Assembly: GCA_008360975.2 (NCBI GenBank)
Contig: CM039193.1
Coordinates: 18,955,389-19,019,388 of the forward strand
DNA length: 64,000 bases
Origin: Lichenostomus cassidix
Taxonomy: Eukaryota; Chordata; Aves; Passeriformes; Meliphagidae
Direction: 5' to 3'
Each line of letters starts with the position of its first letter. The stretch's first letter is position 1. Below are positions 11,392-24,500 of this stretch, in pieces. The notes under the pieces are model-generated. The model was not told the DNA's origin. It ran no database searches and was given only the letters and a program-made list of their open reading frames with translations. Both the position numbers and the translations under genes were made by a program.

Positions 11392-13154
11392 CTTGCACCT
11401 CCAGCCTTAAGTAAAACCTGAAGGAAATCAGGCAGTGACCAGGACAGATCTATTGTCTGCCAGCAACACTTACAGACCTCCAGGACAGGTTTCTGAAATC
11501 CTCAAAGCAATATTAACACAGTAACTCAAGCCAAGTCAGAGAAGAAGGTGGGCTTACATCGTACGCCAGCTTATTTCTCAAAATAAATAGAAAACCCAGC
11601 ACAATACTGCTGATAAATCATCCTGCTGTACTTCCAAAGCATTGCTGCTTCCCAAAAAACCACCCAAGGAGAACCCCCAGAGAGCAGCCAGGAGGGGTTT
11701 TAACACAAGAGTCCTAAACAGCCAGACGTGACAAGGCCTGGTGAACGAGGACAAGCACAGGTGCTGGATGTTTGAATAACAAACCATCAGAAAAATCAGA
11801 GAGCATTTCAAACCCAGGGAGGAGCAGTCAGGGCAGCTTTTCAGCCTGGACATCAGATGATCGTTCATAACTAATCACAGGAACAGGGACTGAAAAGGGA
11901 CAATGAGCTTCCAGCCAAGGGCCAGCAAGGGGGAAGAGGCATTTTTATAAAATTGTATTACATTTCAGTAATAAATAGAGGTTACTCTGTTATCTAATAA
12001 CATATAGAACATACTTAACATATATCTGTTAAGCATATTTAACCCAGCTAAAGCCGTACACTCCTAGGTATTTGTATGAAGATCCCAGGGATTTGTTTTT
12101 GAAGAGATTTCCTTAGGGACCTACAAATCCCTTCATTTTTAGGCTAATGCCAACTCCCTCCTGGCTGCAGACACACAGAGCTGCCTGCTGCTTTTAAGAG
12201 GCCATCTGAGCCTCCACAGACACTTGGAAATTGCATAATTTTTACTTAATATTTATATCTAATGAGAAACAGGGAAAAGTGGGAATAGAAAGAATAAGGT
12301 ACTTCAAAGAAATAAATTCTGGCTTGGTTTTTAGAGAGTTTCTGAAGTTGTTTCTAAGCCAGTTTAAAGCACATGAAGTGGTAGTGAATGAATTTTTGCT
12401 GCACAGTGCCTTTTTAAGAGTGAAGAACATCCATTATGAAACTAAAAAAAGCAGCAATAGCAAACTGTGCTGTGTTTATCTCATCACTTGACATATCAAA
12501 ATACCCACTTAGTGTCAGCATTACACATAAAAGTGTCTACAAAAGCAGAATGTTGCTCTGTGTTAGGAACACTTGCCCTTATTTCAATGGCAAGTCTCAC
12601 TAATAGCAAAATCTCTTAATTGTGTGCTCTTTTTCAATATTTTTGACACGGCAGCCTATCCTTCCTGTAATGAGGAGAAAGGTGAGATGTGAATGGGACT
12701 TAAGTGCAGTTCAGTAAGTATTTGGCACCAGGCTGCATTTCCTAGGGAGTGAGGCTGTGAGATGCATTAAACATCATCACTTCACACCACAGCTCCTCAG
12801 AGACTCTTTGGTCAGGACTGTCGAGGGACACACATTGGAAGGGAATTCCTAATGAGCAACTGCATTCCAGCTTTCACATCCATCTGCTTTCATTAACCTT
12901 ACAAAGGGGATGATTTATTCATCATAAAGATATTAAAATGCACTATGCCTTCTCTTATCTCAAGGTATTTGTCATTGTTTTGTACAGAAAATGGCACTTA
13001 GGAGGCTGTTTGAAGTCACCGTCTCTTCTTTTTAATTACTGTTTGCAGTTAATTGGCTCCCAGGCAGCTTCCAGGGGAGAGACCCAAAGGGACTGCAGCT
13101 GAACCAGAGCTCTGTGAGGCCACAGCTCTCACCCCAACAAGTGACAGGTTAAAT
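11392..13154. other. Unique AT-rich sequence with candidate conserved block
   Basis: No gene is recognised. An 86-codon plus frame (12231-12491) and a 96-codon minus frame (11578-11868) have no known domains. From about 12860 to 13060 the sequence is unique and lacks CR1 features, with motifs such as GATTTATTCATCATAAAG and CTTATCTCAAGG, and is listed separately. Confidence 0.6.
12860..13060. other. Candidate conserved noncoding element
   Basis: A unique AT-rich block containing TTTATTCATCATAAAG, a GATA-type CTTATCT site, CATTGTTTTGTAC (SOX-like ATTGTT) and TTTAATTACTG / AGTTAATTGG homeodomain-type cores. It has no coding potential. The clustering resembles a transcription-factor binding module. 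This is inference, with no alignment behind it. Confidence 0.25.
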
Positions 13155-13177
13155 CCCACTTTCCCTCTCCCCCTCCC
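13155..13177 (-). other. G-quadruplex motif on the minus strand
   Basis: The plus strand has four C runs (3, 3, 5 and 3 long) separated by 5, 3 and 1 bases, so the minus strand fits the G3+N1-7 rule. It lies about 145 bp from a CR1 copy. Whether it folds is not shown. Confidence 0.5.
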
Positions 13178-13320
13178 TGGGCTTGGTTACCTGCAGCACC
13201 TCCTGCCCTGAGCAGAGCCTGGGTCAGAGACACACAGAGCCCCTGTGTCCTCAGCAATCCCAGGACAGAATTCCCAGTAAGATCAGGCAAGCTTAGTTAA
13301 AACCAGCTTACCAAAACTTT

Positions 13321-13567
13321 GGATCACATAGTGGTTTGGGTTGGGAGGGACCTTAAAGCTCATTTTGTTCCATGGGCAGGGACACCTTCCACTGTCACAG
13401 GTTTCTCCAGTCCCTGTCCAACCTGGCCTTGGACACTGCCAGGGATCCAGGGACAGCCACAGCTTCTCTGGGAACCTCCCCACCCTCACAGGGAGAATTC
13501 CTTCCCAATATCCCATCTAAATCTCTCCTCTTTCGGCTTCAAGCCACCCACCCCCCCTTGTCCTAAA
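13321..13567 (-). mobile_element. CR1 LINE 3' fragment, 5'-truncated
   Basis: It reads as the complement of a CR1 tail: GGTTTGGGTTGGGAGGGACC, CCATGGGCAGGGACACC, CCAACCTGGCCTTGGACAC, CAGGGATCCAGGGACAGCC, GAATTCCTTCCCAATATCCC and CCCCTTGTCCTAAAC. About 250 bp are retained. A small internal deletion removes part of the 'gggcaccctgtgccagggcctc' section. Open frames of 64-88 codons through it are repeat-derived. Confidence 0.95.
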
Positions 13568-16500
13568 CATATTTTGTGGTCCTGAGTGTGATGGAGGTGA
13601 TGTGGAAGTTACCTGAGGTCATCTGGTTATCAATAGCCATCAATGCCAAGTTTATAATTTCCTGCCAATTTGCTTTTTTCTAAACATTTTTCCATCTTCC
13701 CACCATGGACACCCTGCACTATTTCACGCTCTACTTATCCCTGTAAGTACAGGCATCTTTCATTACCATAGGTAGCACAGAATATCAGCATTCTATTACC
13801 TTGATATCTTCTTTTCAAATATTAGCCCAGTAAAATACCTGTTCTAGAGGCATAGTTTTAAAATCCCATTAATTTAATGTGCACACACACAAAAAAGATC
13901 AGTGTTCACCTTTTATTCCTGATTCAAAACATTTTCTGTTTTGTCCAATCAGCTTTTCTGCTTACTATGGACTCAGTTCAATCACTTGGTTCAATTATTG
14001 ATCAATCAGCTGAATCACAGATATTTTGCAGCACAGGACTCTCCACCAGAATATTCCCAGTACTCCAGGGCAGAGCAAATCTTCAAGTGATTTGTTAATA
14101 GCTTTTTGGATTCAGCTATGAGTTCAGGGACAGAGAAAAAATAAATTGGAAAGAATATTGGAATTCTTGCCCATTGCTGTTCTGGTGGAGGTGTGGAAGA
14201 GCTTTTCCCTCCCTGCCCTTCACACTGCTCTGCCACCTCTTTTTTGTACTCAATTTGCAACCCCACTCTCTCTAACCTATCAAAGCCCAGAGGATATGGA
14301 AAAATGTTTTCAGATTATTGGCAATTCTGTGACTTTGAAGCAATTACACTTGGGAGGAGGAGAGAGGGAACGCTACAATCACCTACTGTTTCAAAATCGC
14401 TGTCCTAAAAACCTCCACTCCTTTCACACAGCCAGTTCATCCCAACTGCCCAAAGAAATAAGGAGCCTCAAGATTCTTTGGTTCTGATAGCAAGACATTA
14501 TGCCATTTATGGTGCTAAAGCTTTTTTTCTAATTAAAAAAAAACCCTGAAACCAGTGACAAATCAACCCCCAAACAAGAAGCACAAATCTGCCCTAACAG
14601 ATCTCCAGAGAGAGTCCTCCCCTGACATAATGCTCCCACCTCCAGGGAGCTGCAGGACCAAGAGAAACCCAAATAACTGATATTTCCAGCTATTATGGAC
14701 TCCCTGGGTTAATACTGTTGCTTTTCTACCTTTCTAACTGTCTCACCTCAAGATGGTACAAGCCATTTCTAATCCAGACCGTCTCCATGAGTCACCCTAC
14801 AGCCCCTGGGACACCAAGCAGATAATTCCAACTCCATTACTGCTACTCCAAGTTCTTCCTTAAGCTTTTCGCAATAATAAAGACACAGAAAACCAATTTC
14901 TTGGGCTGGGTTTTTTTTTCCCTCTTTCCATTTCTACAACTTTTAGAATCAATACTTTCTCTCAAGGAAAACAGCTGTTAAAAGTGTGAATGTTCAGCTC
15001 TGTCTGCCTGTGAGTTGGTTCTCTTGAACAGAGCATTTCTGTTTGGCTGATTTTCCCTCTGACTCACAAGAAGCACATTTGCAAGTGCTTGCAAGACAAA
15101 ATGAACAAAGTCCAATAGAAAAACCATTCTGTTTTCAAAAGAAATTACTGAACAAGGTGGTACAACGACACTTTAAAGAAATATTCTAAATCTGGAAACC
15201 TAAAAATATCTCTCCGCTCTAAAAAGGCTCAACCATTCAAACTCTTCTGCTTTTGTTTCCTCGTGTTCCAAAAAGCAAATCCACATTACACCATCTTTCA
15301 ACACCCATTTTCATCTGGAGTTTTACCAGCAGTTCATTTCAGCATCACTTAAGTGCACATTAAGTTTTAACGTGAAAGGTGCTGTGTGTGCTCCATCTGC
15401 TGCACAGCAGCTGAAGGGTAATAGCTCTACAACTCCAACTTCTTAAACTTGTACCTCCCCAAAAATGAACATAAATGACAAGCTTCTGTTTCCTAATGAG
15501 AATTATTTACAGCTGCATGGGATGCATGTGGCTTAGATGTTTGACCTTCATCAGACAGGCAGGAGTTAATTTGCTTTTTAGTCCTACAGGAAAACAAAGA
15601 TGTTCCTGCCAGAGATCCCACATCACTTGGAGAATTTACAGAAGGAAGGATGAATTTACTTGGAAATAGCCCATGGAGGTCAGTGCTGACTGTCCACTGC
15701 TTAGTTCTGACATTTAAGAGGACATTTCCTACCCATCACACTCTGCACTAGTGTTAGGAGAAAGGAAGACAAGGCAAGAGCTCAGGGTTTATCTGGTAGG
15801 AGACAGAAATTAAAACTCTTCTTTTGCAGATCTGGTTAAGAGCACTTATTTTCTACTTGCATAATTTTATTCACTAATATTGCCCACTTGTAACTGGCAC
15901 TGAGAACAGACAAGCTTCAGGAATCACATTGTCCTTCCAGAATAAAGAACCAGTAATTAATTTACAGTGCTATTGTACCTTTCCACCCTCCTTTTATTGT
16001 TAATTATCCACTGCCTAATAGCCTCCTACATCCTTTCAAGGAGTAGATATCAATTTTGCCACTGGCTAAGTGCAAAAAAAATTAAGAAATAACCAGCTTT
16101 TATGATTCTCATCTAATCCTACACCTTTAGGATTGACCTGCTCTGGGTGAGAAAGAGTGCCAGGATGTTTGGCCTCCAAGTGAAAATTAAAAAGCTCATT
16201 ACTGAAGCCCATTCAAGACCCCCATAAAAGCCTCACCCTGGGAATGGCTGAGGTGAGTGGTGAGAGGTGGGCAGGGCTGGGGAGGACTCAAGGGCTGACT
16301 GCCACTTGTGTTTGGGGGAGCACTGCCCTAGTTATTTGTGTAAATGAGGAAGCTGATCCCACCCAGCCTTGCAGGATGGGCTGTGGGGTTTGGGGGTTTG
16401 TTTCAGGTTATAGTTCAATGGTCTCATGTCAATTAGAAGTGGGGTCACTCTTAGAGGGCATGAGGTAAAGAAGGACTCACTGAGCAGGGTCTGAGGAAAG

Positions 16501-18120
16501 TGTTCAGGGCTCAGCAGCACTACAATGTGAACACATGGAGGAAATATCTGCATTCAAACACTGCCATCCGAGAGGCCAAAGGTGAGAAGGACAATCCTGC
16601 ACCTCTCACATTAGGTTTGTAAGCCTGTCTGTCTACAACCTCTCCAAAACACAGACAGAGTGGGGTGAAGAATAACCCCTGAACTTCACTTCTGGCTTGT
16701 CCAGCCTTCCTTGCCCAGCATATGTTGACAATGCTTTTACTGCAAAATGAATTCAAATAGAAAGGAAAGAAAAATACCTGAAGCTCCCACCCTTTCTGCC
16801 AACACAGTTCCACCAACAAACACATACATATGTCTGCATCTGCTGTGGAGCTGAGACAGGAAATTAGAAAAATACTCTTTTCAGTGTGATTAAGATACAT
16901 GGAGTAATATGTATTTGAATGCCTCAAGAATTCTCAAAAACTTCTTGGAGTCCTTTAAATCCTTCAGTTATTACCTGTATTTACACTGCCATAGAACAGG
17001 ACTGCTTGTCACAGACTAGTTGCAATCTGCATTCAGATACACATACACACAAATTCAAATTCCATTTTCTTCAAATCAGCTGAAATCCTGAATGTTTAAC
17101 ACTCAGCCCTAAGTAGCACATTTTGTTGTCTCAGAACATCCATATTATTGGAATGTGCTTTCACGACACCCAAAGAAGAGTTTGGTCCTCAGAGAGTAGA
17201 AACCATATATTCTATAGAGGAAAAATGAATGCTATTGTGATTTACCTTAGGATCTTTTAGGAAAATATATAGTCATTATCAAGCATTTCCTAGGAGGGAA
17301 CAAGGACAAAAGCCGTGATCATGCAAATCCTTTAGAATAACGAAGCAGCAGTGCAGAGGCAGAGGGCAGATCCTGAGCACACACAGCCTGGTTTGTGCTA
17401 TCAGAAGAGCACATGCCCTGCCTCTGAACACCCAGACTTCCAAAAACGTGCCCAGCATTATTGCCAATGAGCTGCAGAGACTGACAGACAGATGGAAATG
17501 GCACAGGCCTCACACTAACCCTGCTCAGGCACTGCAGGGGTTGTACCACAAGCACAGAGCTTTCCCTGCCCTGCAGCACTGAGAAACGACTCCTCTGCTG
17601 GAGATGGGAAAGAATTCCCTCCCACACGCTCAGGCTTCACAGACAGAGAAAGGAGTGACACAAAATAAGGGTCTTCTGCACAAAGGGCAGGCAGGGGCAG
17701 AGGGATCCTGCTCACGGTGGGGCTGGAGCTGCACCCAAGGCACTCAGCCCCACACAGCATGAGAGCTGCTCCCTCCCAGCAGAGCCTCTGTCCCACACAG
17801 CACCCCAGGGGACAGCCAGTGCTTCCAGGGACACAGCTGCTCCAGGGAGTCACTTCCACTCTCCATAAACCTTCCAGACACAATCTGGTCACGGTGGGAG
17901 ATGCCAGAGGTTTTAGCAGTAGCTCAGTGGCAAACAAGGGCACAGAACACCTTGGGTGGCCCTGAAATGATCCCTCAACTTTTTTCTTCTACAATGTAAT
18001 GCAGAATGAGTTGTGGTGTCTGAAATCACAGCAGCAGCTTAACCCCTGCAAAGCTCCTCTTTTTAAACAGTTTATGAACATGTCCAAGAAAAACTCCTCT
18101 AGCTCCACAGAAAAAGGAGT
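13568..18120. other. Unique noncoding sequence, no gene recognised
   Basis: About 4.5 kb with no transposon or exon that I can support. Simple tracts include a short CA run near 13881 and T runs near 14910. Open frames reach 142 codons (17515-17943 minus) and 135 codons (16520-16927 minus). Their products are Cys/Leu/Ser-rich without any recognised domain and overlap frames on the other strand. Confidence 0.6.
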
Positions 18121-18374
18121 ATCATGAGATTCCAAAATTGATTAGGTTGGGAGGGACCTCAAAGCCCATCCCGTGCAACCACCTGCCATGGGCAGGGACA
18201 CATTCTACTATCCCAGGCTGCTCCAAGCCCTGTCCAACCTGAACTTGGACAGTTCCCAGTGTCCAAGGGATCCAGGGGCAGCCACAGCTTCTCTGGGCAC
18301 CCTGTGCTAGGGTCTCCCCACCCTCACAGGGAGGAATTCCTTCCCAATATCCCATCTAACCCTGCCCTCTGGCA
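18121..18374 (-). mobile_element. CR1 LINE 3' fragment, 5'-truncated
   Basis: The plus strand runs from ATCATGAGATTCC through TTAGGTTGGGAGGGACC, CCATGGGCAGGGACACATTC, CCAAGCCCTGTCCAACCTG and CACCCTCACAGGGAGG to CCCAATATCCCATCTAACCC. This is the complement of about 250 bp of CR1 tail. The GGCAGCCACAGCTTCTCTGG block is intact. Confidence 0.95.
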
Positions 18375-21300
18375 CTTAATACTATCATGAAGCAATTTAG
18401 GCTGGTAGTGAAGCCAGAAGTTACTGAAGTGTTCAGTCTCTCAGCCTTCGAATTTCAGAGTCCATTTTGCATTCATTTAAAAAACTTGGGCAGAGCATTC
18501 CTTGTTTTTCCAAACAGCATGCAAGAATAATAGAAAAAGCTGGCAACTGGTTCATGGGTGACTCAGTCATGTTTACAAGCTCCATCAAGTAACCATGAGC
18601 ATCTTCAGTTGGTTTGTTCAGCTCCCTGAAAGAAAGATTTCTTTATTCATTAAGAAGAAAAAAAAAAAAAAGCAGCTACAACCAAAGACCAAGTGGCTCT
18701 GAGCTGTTAAATCATTCAGCAGCTCTGCTTTTGGTTGGAATAAGCTCCTTCCACATGAACTTCACTATGCTGAGCCTCAGAGAGCAAAACTACTCCTTCC
18801 TAAGAGAGTCCAAGACAACCTCTAGGACAGAAGTAAACTATTTTTTATGGTCAGGATTTGAAAAAGTGACTTTTGCTTTGACTTCAAATGAAGGTGAATC
18901 TCAAAAAGCAGGAATGGGTTGGTTTATAAAGGGAGCTCTATTTGTGCTCTGAGTTTTTAGTGCCCTTTGCCAGGTTCCTCTTCAGCATCCCAAAGCAACC
19001 CACACAGGATTTCCCTCCCCTACATTGTGCACACCCCTCAGTGAGGACATCTTTTTCCAGATACTTTTCTGTGTTTCTCTGAGCCCTGCAAGCCAGGCAG
19101 TGAAATGGTTCTGATCCCTAAATCCAGCAGTACCAACTAGCTCACAATTTTTTGTCAAGTGCAGCACGTTTGAGAGGCACAGGATTACAAATTCCACCTC
19201 AGTGCATAGCCCCAGTTCCTGCAAGACAAAGGCTTATTTCCAACAGACGAAGTGCACCATCAAAGCAAGGCTCAAACACCCTCCTGTCATTTCCTGGGTG
19301 CTCCTTAGCCCCTGGTAGCTGTGCCTCTGAAAGGCTGCTGCTCCCCTCACACCTTGGGCAGAGGGTGATTTACCAGCAGAGCTTTCCAAAGCAGCTCCTT
19401 TCAAAACCAAAGGCAGCAGAAAGAGATAATGACAAAAAATCAAGAGCTGTAACATCGCAGGCGAGCCAAGCTTATCGCAGTACACTCTGAGCACATAATA
19501 AATGACAATGGGTGAGCTGCAATCCTCATCTTCATTGCAGAGTGGAAACTTCCCTCAATTTATGCATCAAAGCAGAAGGGTTATGAGATGGCCAGCGGCT
19601 GAAATGAATTCTTGCTGGATTTCTGATATTTGCTTGAGCACAAAGGGATGGTTTTTACCCAAAACAGAATAATGGTCAGTCATCTTAATTCATGCACATA
19701 ATGGGTTTGCAGTATCCAGAAAGGAAGGATGTGATTGATTTGAGTTCAAGGTTCATTTTAACGAGCAATACGCTCCAATCCTTACCATTTCTAAAGTTTT
19801 AAAGATCAAATTTACTTTGACTGTACAATAAACAAAAATAGGGGAAGAAATGGAAAGCCTGAAGATACCCAGAGAACATTTGCTAACTGTGCTCTTGGAA
19901 CACTTCAAAACATGACTCTTGAGTGTGTGATTCATCATTACTGCACCAGACACAAGACAGGTGAAATAAAACTTGACTAGGAGCAAGTCAGCTCCTACTT
20001 ACCTTCTAAACTTTTCCTACTTGTTGTATGGTAAATGTACATAACATTTAGTGCAGCTCTATGAATCTTAGCTCCAATCTCTATTTTTGTGTACAGATAC
20101 TGCTTCTTGCATTAAAATTCAGAGGAGGAAATCTTATTCCCCTGGTACAGTTAATTATTATAAATAAATTACAGGGCTATCCCAAGTAATGTGTTTGATT
20201 TAATCAACGAAAAGTTAATGAGGCCAAATTGATACAGAAGTTAGGCAAGACTAAGCTGACAGGGATTTAAAGATCTGTTCAGCTCCTGAGACTGTAGAAT
20301 CAATATGGAATTTGAGAAGTGAGGGCATCCATTATGGAGACAAGGGAGAAGCTTCACTTTCTGCTCCTCTCCTCAACACAAGACAGCTCTAATGGCCACT
20401 AAAGGTTCCAGCTTCCACCCAGCAAGTTTTACTAAAGAAGTCACATTTTACAGCTTTCCCTAAGCTTTAGTAACCAGGATCTGCAGCAAAGCCTTTCTTT
20501 TACTGCCTTTTGTCCATCTTTGAGAAGAGGCAAAACCAGTTATAAACCAAGTTACAACAACATCAGCATGATTTGAAATCAATACAGTATTTGGCTGCTC
20601 CAGTTACAAATACAAATGAAGCTTTAGTTTTGACTCCAAGTATTTATAAGGCATATTTGTTGTAACCTGAAATTTTCTTTTTGTCTTTATGTTTTTATTA
20701 ACACATTCTGTTCTCAGCTTCCCCAACACACAATTTGCTCACTTCATCTTCCATTTGCTGACAATTCCACTTACTGGAACACTTCCAAAAGCATCATTAA
20801 GACAGCTCAGAGAAGGAACCAGATACCTGAATTGTGGTTAATTCCTAATCCAAGGATCATTCTCAAATTACATGGAGGCATAAAACTAGCTAAGATATAG
20901 ATTAGAAAAGGAAAAAATAAACAAGGGCCTTGAAAGTTATCAGATGATTTTCACAGATCTATTTTTTGCTGCATATTTTCCTGTTGGATGGAATGATTCT
21001 AACCATGACCCCCTACATAAAGCTATGAGAGCAGGAAGAAAAACTGGGGAAGTTCTGCCTTTTATTTAAGTTGTCAGTGTGCAGGATACTACAGGAAAAT
21101 TGCTTTAGCTTCAAGTCCTATCTATAAATGTCTCATATATGAATTCTTTTCAAAGAAACAAATTATGTGCCAGGAAGCAGAGATTTTTTTTTTTTTCACC
21201 AGTGTACAGAGGCAACTCCTCAACAAAAGTGCCTGTCTCCTACTCATGATCCCAGCAGTTTGCACATGGATTTCCAATAGTTGGTGCAGACTGCTTTCAA

Positions 21301-21489
21301 TGGTCTGCAGAGAAAATGATGCTGGTTAATTCTGTTCCTAAGTCAGGTTCTATTCCTGTCCTCAGAGGGCTCTGTGAATAACCCTGCATCTCCATTACAT
21401 ATAAATAAACAGAATAACTACTTTAAATCCATAAGACAGACCAAATCCTGTCCTTCTCTGGAACTCTGCCACAGCTACAGCAGGAATGG
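18375..21489. other. Unique noncoding sequence, near repeat-free
   Basis: No gene is recognised. A poly(A) tract lies at about 18657-18671. Open frames near 18.6 and 19.2 kb (112 codons each, plus) are unrecognised. The block 19400-19720 is listed as a candidate conserved element. A poly(T) run lies at about 21185-21197. Confidence 0.6.
19400..19720. other. Candidate conserved noncoding element
   Basis: Unique sequence with retained CpGs (CATCGCAGGCGAGCC, TTATCGCAG, CAGCGGCTG) in a CpG-poor region, plus ATAATAAATGACAATGGG, TTTATGCATC and TTAATTCATGCACATAATGG motifs. OCT/POU-like and homeodomain-like cores cluster here. There is no coding frame of note and no repeat character. The claim rests on composition only. 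Confidence 0.25.
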
Positions 21490-21541
21490 AGTTGGACTGT
21501 GAGATCCTTGTTGGTCCTTTCCAGCTCAGGATATTGTGTGA
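21490..21541 (+). mobile_element. Short CR1 LINE 3' end remnant
   Basis: GTTGGACTGTGAGATCCTTG, then TTGGTCCTTTCCAGCTCAGG and ATATTGTGTG resemble the final 50 bp of CR1 ('gttggactagatgatctttgaggtcctttccaac...'). It is diverged and short. A 162-codon plus frame (21486-21974) starts inside it and is not thought to be a gene. Confidence 0.6.
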
Positions 21542-24500
21542 GTCCCAGTGGTTCTGTTGGACTCGCTGTGTCTCAGTTCTGCTTTCCAGGACTCCTCAGG
21601 CAGCTGAAGGAATTGAGAAATGCACATTTCTCTTGCCCACAGCACAGACCGGGGGAAAGCCCTTGAAGAACATTACAGAGCACACAGAAAGTATAAAACA
21701 CCCCACATTTTCCCCTTCTTTATACTTTCATTCCATCCCCAAGATTCAGCCAGCTTTTCCTATGAATTCTAATAGAAAAGAACAAAAGCAACCTAAAGAG
21801 AATGGCAAGATAATGAGGAAATTCAAACTGCTTTATATATTCAAAAGACAAATCCTCTGGCACTGCAAGCCCTCCGCTCCTGAATTGAGTTGTGCACACA
21901 TGTTGCTCATTAAACAGCCTTATCTCCCAGATAGCCAGTGGGACCAGAGCAGCTCCTTCAAGAGCTGGGTATGAAAATGAGCTGCACTGAATTAATGTGA
22001 AACCACTGACAAGGCTTTGTCTTTCTGAGATTGCAAATTCAACAACTGCCGGCCTGTCGGGAGAGTTCTATGGAGCACAATCAGTGCTCGGATCCATAAA
22101 TTACAGCTGGCTATTTCCAGGGGAAACCATTGTGGGCAAAACGCTTGCCTATGCTGCTTTATCCACCTGGATGGCATCCAAGATTTTGCAAGACTTGATT
22201 CTACTTTTCAGTAGAAAAATCAGAATTGCAGTAATTCAGAAGTCAAACTATTAATATAATACATTGCCTGATGCAAAAACTTCATCTGCTGGCAAACAGG
22301 CTCCTACCTGTGTTTACACAACTCCTGCACAAAGAAATCCATCCCCTTTTCCCTTTAATTCACCTGTCAGCACAATGCTGTTGGACTTCCTTGAAGACTG
22401 AGTCTAAAGGAATAGTATTAAGGGGGGAAAATAGTTTGAGTTCATGCAGGATGTTTTTGTACAAAACATTGATGGTGGTGTGGCTGTGATACTTAGAATC
22501 ATTTGCAGCACCTGAAGCCAAAGTCATGAGACATCATGAGATGCCTGAAGATTCTTGGTAAGAAATCCAGAAAAATACAAATCCATGTGAAGGACAGAAT
22601 TATGGACACCATTTGGAAACCACCAATCCACAAACACATCCCTCCTGCTCACCAGCACATGCAGCTACACATTGAATTTTGAGGCAACAAAGATTTTGGC
22701 TGCATTGCCTTAAGACCTAGCGCTCAGTTCTTGCCTCAAAAAAGCACAACACTTCTCCCCTGTTTTCCTTTTCCAGCAAAGCATGTGTTAAAGCAATACA
22801 AGGTCCATGCTGCTCCCATTAACACTGTTAACCTTCCAAAATTTTACTTGCAGACCATCCATTATTACAGCTGCTCAGTGGTGAAATGTCACTGATTAAC
22901 CATCAAAACCGGCACCATTCCTTTGAAATGTATTAGTAATTCTGCATGGCAAGTCAGATATGTCATTTGAAACAATTAGACCCATTGCTGAGGTGCACTC
23001 TCAACCCTTTTTGAAAATCACAGAGTTTGGAAACACCTGAAATTTGGTACACACAAAATATAAGGCACTCCAAATATCAGTAACACCATGAAATCTCTAA
23101 GTCTAGTTCCACTTACAATCAATTTCCATAACCTCTTTCCCAAAAATCAAGTGCTTAAAACACCACTGCTGACAGTGCCAAGTAATTCTGTTCCACAGGG
23201 TGCAATTACACTTGGGGAAAGGCTTTGCCTCCCTGAGCTCATTCCACTTACAGGCAAAATGGACACAAAGTGAAAAATCTGTGAAAATTGCATTAAAAGA
23301 GCTCAAAGAATGACTCACTGCCAACAAAGCACATCCATGGCCACATTCTGCTGCTGCAACCATTCAAAATCTTGGATGAAAGCAGCTCAGTGCAGCAGGA
23401 GGAGCAGGAAGGAGCGTGCAGGATGTGCTGGTTTCAGGAATATCAGTATTTTTAGAGACAGTGCTGCAAGCCTCTGTCTAACCTGGCTGTGTGAGGTAGC
23501 ATCAGCTCCTCCTCTGCCAGCCTGGCAAGTGTTTGCAAACACCACCCCTGGCCTTGAATCTCTATCCTTCACCACTTCTGGGATTTTATTTAGGGCTGAA
23601 ATTTAACATTCCTCTGTTCTAAATATCATCCCATTCTTTCCAGAAGTGTTGTTAAGGCACACAGTTAAATGTAGGGATGAAGCTGAAGTTCCACAGGCAA
23701 GACATTGGGACTGAAATAAAAAATATGATTGGCTCAATGTTTCATACAATTTTTTTGGGGAAAAAAGTATCTTAACATCACAAGTGCATCATCACTGTTA
23801 AAGATGACATAGAAGCAGTTCTGACAATTTGATGAATGCATCACTGTCATTCTGAAATTCAGATTAAAGCTTCATCATTTGAAAGCCATTGGCAGCTCCA
23901 CAGCCATCTCAACTACCAGAAGCTGTTTCCATATGTTTTATTTCTGTTAGCAGCAATAAAACTAATTTAAACTAACATCAGGAGACTCATCAGATTCCAC
24001 TCTGCTGGAGAGGGTCAGCCTGACATTTATGTAAAGATCTACTGGAGGAAAATTTTGGGGGGTTTCAAGCTACTAACAAGTGATGATTTTGCACATTTTA
24101 AGGACTGGTTATAAAACTGTAGGAGAGTCTTTATGGAATGATTAAAACCAGCCAGGAAAGGCCATCTTTACATATAGTCACTGAGTCACTTAGATAGCAC
24201 AGCAATGCATTCCCACTTGAAAATTAATTTTACAATTCTCTCTGCCTTTAATTGCCCAAACCTGTACTTTGCAGGTTCTCAGAGAGGAGATTCTCACGCA
24301 GTTCAAGTAGATTTTCCTGGAGTAAAACAAAACAAAAAGTTCCCAAAACTTTGCTTCCAGCTGGACTTCCTCTGCTGCTCCATCCCTGCAGTTTGTCAGG
24401 GTCTGTTTCACAGCCAATCCTCCCACTCCACCCAGCACACAACGAGGCTGATATTCCACAATTCTCTCCTGCTTTAAAGTAAATTACACAATTACGTTTC

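Noticed and set aside
11213..11398. Minus-strand frame with 11-residue peptide repeats
   Set aside because: It is the 11-bp minisatellite in translation.
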